Assembly: GCA_017526525.1 (NCBI GenBank)
Contig: JAFXRG010000023.1
Coordinates: 1-64,000, forward strand
DNA length: 64,000 nucleotides
Origin: Clostridia bacterium
GTDB lineage: Bacteria > Bacillota > Clostridia > Christensenellales > Aristaeellaceae
Reading direction: 5' to 3'
A model generated the notes under the pieces. It did no database searches and was not told the origin of the DNA. It saw only the letters and a program-made list of their open reading frames with translations. The position numbers were made by a program, and so were the translations under genes. Shown in pieces: positions 54,001 to 59,890 of this stretch (position 1 is the first letter of the stretch; each line of letters opens with the position of its first letter).

Positions 54001-57000
54001 ACATCGGGAAAACATACTATTTCATGATCGAGGAGATTAGACTTCCGGACGGCGTAGATGCAACGAACCCTGTCGGAACTCTGGATCATGTCCGGTATGA
54101 CTTAAGCAAACACTATTTCACTGTACAAGTTGAAAAGGGAACCAACGGACTTGTGATCACCAAATCCGCGAATACAAGCGGAGACGGTGAAACCAGTGCA
54201 AAGTTCACCAACGAACAGCGGGGCCGGCTGGTGATTACCAAGACCTTCAGCGGAACCGCGGCAGGAGACCTGGATGACACGCAGAAGGGACAGATCCTGT
54301 TCTCGGTGACCGGACCGGCTGGATTTACGCCGGTGACGAACAAAACGCTGACGGACACGACAGCGCCGGCGTTTGTGAAGGACAGCAACGGAGTATACAC
54401 GCTGACGCTGGACAACGTGCCGCTGGGAACATACACGGTAACGGAAAGCAACGATACGATCGGAAATTATGCGCATACCCGTACGATTGCCGTGAGCGGA
54501 GGCAGCAGCACCACCGAAGCGAGCACAAGCCTGACGCTGGATGCTGCAAATACTGAAAAAACCGCGGCCATTACCAACACCTATGACAAGTATCAGCTGG
54601 AGATCACGAAGACCTTCAGCGGAGAAAACATCCCCGACGCGGACAAGAACAAGATCACCTTCACGATTACAGGCGGGAATCTGAAGGGAGAAACAAGCAG
54701 GACCTGGGCGCAGATTGACGCGATGACGGATGACAAGTGGATTCTGACGACGGCGATGAACAATATTCAGCCGGGCGTGGTATACACCGTGACGGAATCC
54801 AACGCGGACGTGGGCGGATATACCCGCACGACAACGATTGCCGCAACGCCCGGGACTACCACCACGCCGGCAGGAACCCAGCCGAATACCACCATTCAGC
54901 TGTCGGAGAGCAACCGGACCGGGACCATTCACTTCACCAACAAATATGAAGAGGAAAAAGCTTCCCTGACTATTCAGAAGGAACTGGTCGGCGGAGATAC
55001 CGGTACCTTTGTGTTCACCGTTACAAAGGGCGGCAAATGGTACAAGCAGAACGGCGAGGAAAGCAGCACCGAAGTGCAGCTGACGCTGGAATGGTCGGAT
55101 ACGAACAGAAGCCTGACCGTGCAGAACCTGAATGCCGGGACTTATACGGTGACGGAAGTGACCAGCGGAAATGAATACCTGGTGGAGGCTTCCAATTCCG
55201 GCACGTCCTACACGGCCACCCCGACAACAACCGGCACCCTGGAAACAGGAACGAACACCACGGTCTGGTTCCGGAACACCCGGAAGGGAAGCCTGGCAAT
55301 TGAAAAGAAGGTTGCTGTCAACGGGACCGACATCGGCACGGGCACACCGGCAGCGGAACAGAACCTGGCGGACGGAACCTACGAATTTGAGATTCAGGGA
55401 CCGGACAGCACAACGGTTGCGAAGACGGTAAAGATCACCTTTGTCAACGGGAAGGCAAGCTTTGCCCAGATCGACAGTGAATCCGCAACGGTTTCCGCGG
55501 AGAACGGAAAGGTTACGGTGAGCGGCCTGGTTCCCGGCAGCTATACCATTCTGGAGAAAACGCCTGCAAACGGGGCGAAACTGCTGGAAGCGTCAGTCAG
55601 TGCCGGAAGCGGAAACAGCGTGAACAGCACGACCAAGGCTGTGACGGTGAAGGTTGAAGCCGGGAATACGGCCAACGTTCCGACGGCGACCTTCCGGAAC
55701 AACATGATGGCGGCCTCCATTCCGCTGAAAGCAGAAAAGCATATCACCGGCCGGGAATTCCGGAACGGGGATGCCTGGACCTTCACGGTGACGGCAGCGG
55801 CAGGAACTCCCATGCCTGCCAATCCTTCCGTGACAATCCGGCCTGAGAACGGAACTGCAGCCGTTGCGGACTTCGGAACCATTGCATACGGCCCTGCGGA
55901 CGCCGGAAAGACCTATGTCTATACCATTACGGAAACCGGGGAAGCGGCGGGAGTCGTTAACGACAAAAACAATCCGAAGACGGTGACTGTGAAGGTTACC
56001 GCGGACGGAAACGGAAAACTGACGGCCGCGGAGGAGAATGGCAAGGCGGCCGTCAACGTGAGCTTCACAAACACCTATACGGCTTCCGGGTCCACCGACC
56101 TGAAGGCGTTAAAGACGCTGACCGGGCGCACCTTCCGGAACGGGGATCAGTGGACCTTTACGGTGACGGCGGATCCGGCAACGGCGCCGATGCCGGAGAG
56201 AGCCGTGGTCCGGGTGACGCCTGAAGCAGGGAAGACGAGCTTTGAGGTGGACTTCGGGTCCATTGCCTACACCCTGGAGGATGTCGGAAAGACCTATGTA
56301 TATACCATTACGGAAACGGGAAGCGGCGAAGGCGTCGTCAACGACAGTCCGAAGACGGTAACGGTCCGGATCAGCGACAACGGCGACGGAACCCTGAAGG
56401 CGGAAAACAGCTCCGTAACAAAGGCGGTTTCCTTCATCAACAAGTACAGCGCCGAAGGGGAAACGACCCTGAAGGGAACCAAGGTGCTGTCCGGACGCGA
56501 GTTCAGGGCCGGCGACGAATGGACCTTTACGGTGACAGCGGATTCCGCCGATGCTCCGATGCCGGAGAGGACGACACTGACAGCGAAGCCGGTGAGCGGA
56601 AACAGCACGGTGCTGGACTTCGGAAAGATTCGCTATACGCTGGCGGACCTGAAGGGAGCTTCCAGCCGGAATATTGCTTACACCATTACGGAAACCGGAA
56701 ACGTCGGGCATGTGCGGAACGACACGGCAAAGACCGTACGGGTCACCCTGAAGGATTCCGGCAGAGGAAAACTGGACGTGTCGATCGATACCGCCGAAAA
56801 TCCGCTGGTATTCACCAATACCTATGACCAGGGAAGCCTGACGGTGGAGAAGCACGTGGTGAACGGAACGGATCCCGACCGGGAATTCGCCTTTACGGTG
56901 ACGCTGAGCGATAACGGAATCACCGGCACCTACGGGGAGATGAAGTTCGTCCGGGGCGTGGCGAAGTTCACGCTGAAGGACGGCGAAAAGAAGACGGCCA

Positions 57001-59738
57001 CCGGACTGCCTGCCTTGATTTCCTACCAGGCGGAGGAAGAAGCGGCGGCCGGATACACCACGCAGGCGGTGAACGCGCAGAGCGTGATTGACAAGGACGG
57101 CACCAAGACGGCCATCTTTACCAACACCTACAGCGCTGCCGGACGGATTCAGCTGAAGGCGGAAAAGGTCATGATCGGCCGCGAACTGAAGGCGGAGGAA
57201 TTCAGCTTCGAACTGAAGAACGCCGCAGGAAAGACCCTGCAGATCAAAAAGAACGCGGCGGACGGAAGCATCCTGTTTGATGAGATACAGTATACCGAAG
57301 CGGACATTGCCGCCAGCCCGATTCTTTACACCATTTCCGAGGTAAAGGGAACGGACGGGAATGTCACCTATGACGAACACGCCGTCACTGTGAAGGTGAC
57401 CCTGACCGACAACGGAGACGGAACGATTACGGCAGCGGCGGATGAAGCCGGCCGCCAGGCTACTTTCATCAACACCTGCAGCGCGAAGGGCGAGATCGTC
57501 CTGACGGCGCAGAAGATCCTGACCGGCCGGGAACTGAAGGAAGAAGAATTCTCCTTTGAACTGAAGGATGCAGACGGCAACGTGCTGCAGACCCGGAAGA
57601 ACGCGGCAAACGGAACTGTGGTCTTTGATCCGATTTCCTATACGAGTGAAGACGCGGCAAAGAGCCCGGTTGTATACACAATCTCCGAGGTTCCGGGCAG
57701 CGACAGGACGGTGCTTTACGACAGGAACGTTGAAAAGATTACCGTGACGCTGAAGGATAACGGCGACGGGACGGTGACAGCGGAAGCGGACCGGACGGGG
57801 GCTGCCGTTGCCTTTACCAACCATGTGATCCGGGTACGGAAACAGGATATTGCCTCCGGGGATGAAGTGAGCGGATGCGAAATCCGGATTCTGGACGAAG
57901 ACGGAAAGACCGTGGACGAATGGACATCCGAGGAAGGGAAGCTCCACGAAGTCCTGAACCTGGAAACGGGAAAAACCTATATCCTGCATGAAAAGACAGC
58001 GCCGGACGGCTACACCGTTACCGCGGACGCCACCTTTACCGTGGATGAAGCGGGACAGATTACCGGAACGGCCATGGTTGATTCCGACGGTGTACTGCTG
58101 GTGAAAGACGCGAAGACCCGGATCCGGGTGCTGAAGACCGACATCGCTACCGGCGAGGAACTGGAAGGAAGCCATATTCAGATCCTGGACCGGGACGGCA
58201 ATGTGGCGGATGAATGGATCTCCACCCTGGAAGCCCACGAGACCGAAGGCCTGAAGACCGGCGAGGAATACATCCTGCGGGAAACGGTGGCACCCCTGGG
58301 CTACAACCTGACCACGGATACGAAGTTTACGATTGACGAAACCGGGAAGGTGACGTCCACGGGAACCATCCGGGAAGACGGCGTGATGCTGGTGGAGGAT
58401 GCCCTGGCCACCACGGAGGCAGCGGTCCGGAAGATCTGGAAAGACGGGGAAAACCGGGACGGCAAACGGCCGGCTGTGCTGACTGTGAAACTGCTGGCCA
58501 ACGGGGAAGTCCTGGCTACCCGCCAGCTGATGGCTGCCAACAACTGGACGCTGATTGAGAAGAACCTGCGGAAGACGGATCGGGACGGCAGGGACATTGT
58601 GTACACATGGGAAGAGGTTCTGCCGGAAGGGTACACGCAGGAAGAACCCCGAACAACAGGTGCACTGACCATCCTGACGAACACTTACGGTCCCGAAAAA
58701 ACAGAGATTTCCGTGAGAAAGATCTGGGACGACGACAACAACTCCGCCGGCAAACGGCCGGCAGAAATCCGGGTACAGCTGTTCGCGGAGGGTGAAGCTG
58801 AAGGCAATCCCGTAATCCTGAACGAAGGAAACGGATGGCGCCATACCTGGAAGGACCTGTACAGGAACATTTGTGAAAAGGACGGCGAAAGCCGGCCGGT
58901 CCGGTACACCGTGGAAGAAACCGAGGTGCCGGAGGGCTATGAACCCCGGGTGACCGGAGACGCGGCGAAGGGATTTGTCATCACCAACCGAATGGAAAAG
59001 GGCCGGCTGGTGATTGAGAAACAGTTTGAGATCGTGGAGAAGGAGGAAGAACCGGAAGAAATGCAGGCCCTGATCGACATCCCCGTGAACAAGATCTGGG
59101 ATGACGACAATAACCGGGACGGCAACCGTCCGGCAGGCGTTACGGTACGGCTGTACGCCGGCGGCGAGGAAATCGACCGGGTGACCCTGTCGGAGGACAA
59201 CGGATGGGCGCATACCTTCACGGAACTGCCGAAGTATCTGCAGAACAAGACCATCCGGTATTCCATCAGCGAGGATCCGGTGGATATGTATGTATCGGAG
59301 ATCCACGGATTTACGGTGGTGAACAAGTATCGCCCGCAGCTGACCAGCACGGTGGTGCAGAAAATCTGGGATGACAACGACAACGAGTTCAGGATCAGGC
59401 CCGGCAGTATCCGGATGACGCTGAGCAACGGAACCAGCGTGCTTCTGAACGAGGGCAACCACTGGACCGCCGTAATAAGCAACCTGCCGGCGGTGATCAA
59501 CGGTGAACCTGTCACCTATACCTGGACGGAGCAGGAAGTGCCCGGATACAGGCTGGTGAAAAAGGAAAACCACGGAAACGTGACGGTCTTTACCAACGAA
59601 CCGGTGAAACTGGCAAAGGTGCCCGCGAACGAGGTCCAGCCCAAGTACGCCGGAGAAACCTGGGTCGTCTTTGAAGAATACGATACCGCGCTGGGCGGGG
59701 AGACGATCATCAACCATGTGGGAGACTGCTTCGACTAA
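45021..59738 (+). CDS. Giant secreted Cna-B/FctA-type adhesin-like protein (4905 aa)
   Basis: Signal peptide (about residues 1-28, ending YAAAEG). Residues 50-1300 form several related beta-rich modules with motifs such as GYYVIAVST, GNYYLFLNT and NYRLLITLTD, AT-rich in DNA. A choice-of-anchor-A-like domain follows (about 1338-1508: TGNVLIDTRLFPEGK, ALFLAPNA, GAEWHFYRH). Then come FctA/Spy0128-type pilin domains (from 1513 and 1694), a Cna-B-like domain (1836), and two 668-residue duplicated blocks (1977-2644 and 2645-3310), each of five domains. After them lie about fourteen further Cna-B/FctA-like domains (FRNGDAWTFTVTA type near 3567-3935; RKIWDDDNN type near 4469-4800). Lys plus YTITE and FTNTY motifs suggest internal isopeptide bonds. 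It ends TALGGETIINHVGDCFD with no LPXTG or helix. Likely a fibrous surface adhesin. Confidence 0.9.
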   Translation: MKNTARKIFAILLAMMMAFDVIPFYAAAEGNGTDKDTGEYGGTFRDVLKSTPGAGTSVSIESEASVSDGYYVIAVSTLGGVFAAEITGNTVGEFVNKSGVPSQPGENWTYLILYNTAISSTNTSKAQAVADDYYYNRDGISGTLLKASGVAGDYYFSWSNTPTEGKITIKVQPNATAAVVRFVDQNGSTFAAGASLGALKNKTLVVFKQNLNNQVYHYCAQINQPSVAEQSFSLANNNNRFQYPNENAYNSQEPLEIGIYTLGQNNDPRDVLYNGTPVNTDGISGDYVLDSIGYEYESSPQRYNKVFTFKKLPPRTVNINYYEVDGKTLDTSPSIPAGYYLAALYNNNWSIYATINTNGTIGQFKQNGTAIELPEVQGFKVINNITNIGWESCDLSIYEITNPSPMETDSNNTYQIRAQKKKAYTVKIEFYSGNEKYSLSNADAATLNNGNYYLFLNTPGRYNNENLYYVNTIPLNNTFTAGQSETSYAVTSFSMGNAGNPQQYESEREVNVSLTAGNPDYEVNGGGDNPPRGTLKNQSNVLGAADAFGNGFAISSITSNKTNGITTIRVSKVDPYQYTISESANKDIAFDSNYGSNWYYLATLIKPSGKKYYYAKPLTIQGSTMSSGDGGRIAKFYSNEQLSNISITDPDNSSGVMTNLYVTGDTVINELVYCGKSASNYGEIINGFSDPNIIHKIFGNSEIVNKYTIQTASTNGTGVITLTKLADLKTSQQFNQTNGQAQSYSDIPENAKNYRLLITLTDVEGNSYYALKQQGTAEGFNPSAVETTGLIFHSLKSDGSINTNDPHYYSGTGGERLDVSVISGLTDNQLTQAVINGTAAGITKYHEGDITTELYTFSSKLAENNVLKTIFTKVSNNGISHEIATEFYHSKEGSAYTGGETDNPKINVGSDQVYFRVLLKKKKTDQVVAYSIFKAEDYVTKVNADGKTTVEIPANTGYIMVDENGNDKVKTHGSGENPATYYIVQYDPTVYDIDVRLYHSSNNPTNLHTISASDDSIPGFDFWDNTYTETKDANDAVTKSKTTLRLYDEYTKKYQVLIETPVAIASADGITLEVQAVHENTGTDIYTSSEALNNIGANNMEPIVIQDETKKPAEYHWDTSGNKPGKVSGNEKFIVSLAQNGKAIAEGYPVKINGEYYVVSYEKKQQKEYDNNAKTTTITDYVVLTKYSGESALTPGQILGDAVEYGIVADHYIQRGHTETNFAVNTYTTGTSDNIDIDGSGTNPIPFCVGNIEQQLWLSAGNQVNIDVYAGQNSSSVVHGHEGYKNYKIWDTTGNDVTVNVIPQPESAISGYVNSLVAAGRTNSAAMSRKKTIKPAGYLTGNVLIDTRLFPEGKTIYVDCTDVRDIIAAGGWHIQKLPGQSIVFNIPGTGNVNIGEFYVEVYDPDNPDTLKDLTNDHGKPENPVQSTTNALNGDKCKNQAVDDVILEHITFNAYEATGTVHLQNSSALFLAPNAAQVTQENGAGWILTGGTVNSGAEWHFYRHTRSYNGTLTGFGAKKFIKIGENKTAPAAGKSFAFVMETLNIDTGAWSTDASSTVSNNGSDITFPEISFPNPTDEGDHYFLIYEQIPESNPKDGMKYDTVRYVVKSTVKVSADLQSSTVENTYYKLPDGAPAKENLKKKYSATVHKTNSEHNGLLSETEQKERWQVDEQYLTEPLAGGISDVEFVNEYSSSSRIDFKVNKVFTNGSLKDHQFNFRLTQVKSPTDPTQATKDVKLSAPVLANTSANNTDNHETVSLGNSIEFTNLDDGKTFYFLLEEVLPAGTENHICDGIRYDENSRKLITVTVSDNGQGVLTVTKNPGRASGVDYDAEFINEQLGSLSVRKIVTDTQNLSTDQTPFTVVVTAPAGADFSNVTAKDNTDANVTLTKTPQSGENCATATFTITKDKTVTLSNLKLGRYTVQESLPNGVSYSATYAATNSTATNVTADNDTNHNAVAVLSTNAKSAGITITNTYTQQTGSLKFVKAVQVNGAAVGASDTAGKALVAGAYVFTVASINLTPAVSKTITVNFDNTGAAVSAVSSVSGDTSVSLVNGEVTVTGLKAGSYTITETQPTNGTSLISATVSSGTGNSVNSETKVVTVGVEAGNTATVPMATFTNNIDTGNLSLTKSVSGVTDNSTAFTFEIALTAPAGVTLANSYPATHTGDSTIQSVTVTKDTTNNTTKITGISLKNSDMLTISGLPAGTEYTITETNPPAGYTLNTSGSTNLSGTIPARASNGTVQTAAATAENTYAANGDVIFQAEKTFTNGNLGSKSFSFRLTQVTGVGNTVQMTTKLAQADEKTTAKGGSGSTRTVTFDVISFTQEDIGKTYYFMIEEIGLPNGVSETNPVGAEDHIRYDLSKHYFTVSVAQGANGLVITKSANTSGDEGTIAKFTNEQRGRLVITKSFSGTAAGDLDDTQKGQILFSVTGPAGFAAVTNKTLTDTTAPAFVKDSSSGVYTLTLDNVPLGTYTVTESNDTIGNYAHTRTIAVTGGSSTTEASTSLTLDAANTEKTAAITNTYDKYQMEITKTFSGENIPDADKNKITFTITGGDLKGETSRTWAQIDAMANDKWILTTAMNNIQPGVVYTVTESNADVGGYTRTTTIAATPGTTTTPAGTQPNTTIQLSESNKTGTIHFTNSYVEQTGSLKFRKTVQVNGAAINASDTAGKALVAGNYIFTIASANLTPAVSKTITVRFDSTGAAVSAVSSVSGDTSVTLSNGEVTVTGLKAGSYTITETPATNGTSLLSTTVTPTTGGDVDETTKVATVTVTAGDTATVPTATFINNIDTGNLSLTKSVSGITDNNTAFTFDIALTAPAGVTLANSYSATHSGNTSIQSVVVTKDTTNNTTKITGISLKSGETLTISGLPAGTGYTITETNPPAGYTLNTSGSTNLSGTIPARAANGTVQTAAATAENTYAANDSVVFSAEKTFTNGNLGSKSFSFRLTQVTGVGNTVQMTTKLAQADEKTTAKAGSGSTRTVTFNAIPFTQEDIGKTYYFMIEEIRLPDGVDATNPVGTLDHVRYDLSKHYFTVQVEKGTNGLVITKSANTSGDGETSAKFTNEQRGRLVITKTFSGTAAGDLDDTQKGQILFSVTGPAGFTPVTNKTLTDTTAPAFVKDSNGVYTLTLDNVPLGTYTVTESNDTIGNYAHTRTIAVSGGSSTTEASTSLTLDAANTEKTAAITNTYDKYQLEITKTFSGENIPDADKNKITFTITGGNLKGETSRTWAQIDAMTDDKWILTTAMNNIQPGVVYTVTESNADVGGYTRTTTIAATPGTTTTPAGTQPNTTIQLSESNRTGTIHFTNKYEEEKASLTIQKELVGGDTGTFVFTVTKGGKWYKQNGEESSTEVQLTLEWSDTNRSLTVQNLNAGTYTVTEVTSGNEYLVEASNSGTSYTATPTTTGTLETGTNTTVWFRNTRKGSLAIEKKVAVNGTDIGTGTPAAEQNLADGTYEFEIQGPDSTTVAKTVKITFVNGKASFAQIDSESATVSAENGKVTVSGLVPGSYTILEKTPANGAKLLEASVSAGSGNSVNSTTKAVTVKVEAGNTANVPTATFRNNMMAASIPLKAEKHITGREFRNGDAWTFTVTAAAGTPMPANPSVTIRPENGTAAVADFGTIAYGPADAGKTYVYTITETGEAAGVVNDKNNPKTVTVKVTADGNGKLTAAEENGKAAVNVSFTNTYTASGSTDLKALKTLTGRTFRNGDQWTFTVTADPATAPMPERAVVRVTPEAGKTSFEVDFGSIAYTLEDVGKTYVYTITETGSGEGVVNDSPKTVTVRISDNGDGTLKAENSSVTKAVSFINKYSAEGETTLKGTKVLSGREFRAGDEWTFTVTADSADAPMPERTTLTAKPVSGNSTVLDFGKIRYTLADLKGASSRNIAYTITETGNVGHVRNDTAKTVRVTLKDSGRGKLDVSIDTAENPLVFTNTYDQGSLTVEKHVVNGTDPDREFAFTVTLSDNGITGTYGEMKFVRGVAKFTLKDGEKKTATGLPALISYQAEEEAAAGYTTQAVNAQSVIDKDGTKTAIFTNTYSAAGRIQLKAEKVMIGRELKAEEFSFELKNAAGKTLQIKKNAADGSILFDEIQYTEADIAASPILYTISEVKGTDGNVTYDEHAVTVKVTLTDNGDGTITAAADEAGRQATFINTCSAKGEIVLTAQKILTGRELKEEEFSFELKDADGNVLQTRKNAANGTVVFDPISYTSEDAAKSPVVYTISEVPGSDRTVLYDRNVEKITVTLKDNGDGTVTAEADRTGAAVAFTNHVIRVRKQDIASGDEVSGCEIRILDEDGKTVDEWTSEEGKLHEVLNLETGKTYILHEKTAPDGYTVTADATFTVDEAGQITGTAMVDSDGVLLVKDAKTRIRVLKTDIATGEELEGSHIQILDRDGNVADEWISTLEAHETEGLKTGEEYILRETVAPLGYNLTTDTKFTIDETGKVTSTGTIREDGVMLVEDALATTEAAVRKIWKDGENRDGKRPAVLTVKLLANGEVLATRQLMAANNWTLIEKNLRKTDRDGRDIVYTWEEVLPEGYTQEEPRTTGALTILTNTYGPEKTEISVRKIWDDDNNSAGKRPAEIRVQLFAEGEAEGNPVILNEGNGWRHTWKDLYRNICEKDGESRPVRYTVEETEVPEGYEPRVTGDAAKGFVITNRMEKGRLVIEKQFEIVEKEEEPEEMQALIDIPVNKIWDDDNNRDGNRPAGVTVRLYAGGEEIDRVTLSEDNGWAHTFTELPKYLQNKTIRYSISEDPVDMYVSEIHGFTVVNKYRPQLTSTVVQKIWDDNDNEFRIRPGSIRMTLSNGTSVLLNEGNHWTAVISNLPAVINGEPVTYTWTEQEVPGYRLVKKENHGNVTVFTNEPVKLAKVPANEVQPKYAGETWVVFEEYDTALGGETIINHVGDCFD
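50949..52952 (+). repeat. Tandem duplication, copy 1 (2004 bp)
   Basis: Begins CAGACCGGCAGCCTGAAG. It encodes five domains beginning TGSLKFVK, GNLSLTKSVSG, VIFQAEKTFTNG, GRLVITKSFSG and YQMEITKTFSG. The same string starts copy 2 exactly 2004 bases later, so the frame is preserved. Confidence 0.93.
52953..54950 (+). repeat. Tandem duplication, copy 2 (about 1998 bp)
   Basis: It repeats copy 1 with high identity, highest in the last three domains. A one-codon deletion (DSSSG becomes DSNG) reduces the offset to 2001 bases near its end. Similarity stops after ACTTCACCAACA, where copy 1 continues with an AGCTATGTGGAG junction. Confidence 0.93.
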
Positions 59739-59773
59739 ACCGGAGGGAGTGCGAAAACACGCCTCCGGCCCCA

Positions 59774-59804
59774 GGGGGAACCGGCTTTGCCGGTTCCCCC
59801 TTTT
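59774..59804 (+). terminator. Terminator of the giant adhesin gene
   Basis: GGGGGAACCGGC and GCCGGTTCCCCC pair around TTT with TTTT after. A second, longer inverted repeat CCGGAGG...CCTCCGG lies just before it (59740-59767). Confidence 0.9.
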
Positions 59805-59818
59805 CAGCAAAGTGAATC

Positions 59819-59847
59819 TTGCGTGAAAACGTTTGCTGTGTTAAGAT
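59819..59847 (+). promoter_or_regulatory. GH94 promoter overlapped by a cre-like operator
   Basis: TTGCGT (59819-59824), a 17-base spacer and TAAGAT (59842-59847) form the promoter. TGAAAACGTTTGCT (59824-59837) overlaps the -35 box and spacer and matches the cre consensus at 12 of 14 positions, so binding there would block RNA polymerase. Confidence 0.65.
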
Positions 59848-59890
59848 GAACACAGTGATCAACCGCACAGAACAGAGGAGGAACCAACGG

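Noticed and set aside
50913-54932. Long open frames on the minus strand inside the giant adhesin gene (672 and 276 residues), repeated in both duplication copies
   Set aside because: They mirror the plus-strand repeats and lack ribosome binding sites; the encoded sequences are low-complexity and recur only because the DNA is duplicated.
50949-54950. Possible CRISPR or mobile-element signature because of long direct repeats
   Set aside because: The repeats are two in-frame 2-kb coding copies without spacers, terminal inverted repeats or transposase.
56109-59810. A 1233-residue open frame on the minus strand
   Set aside because: It lies wholly antisense to clear Cna-B/FctA-type domains. Its openness follows from the GC-rich codon bias of the real gene.
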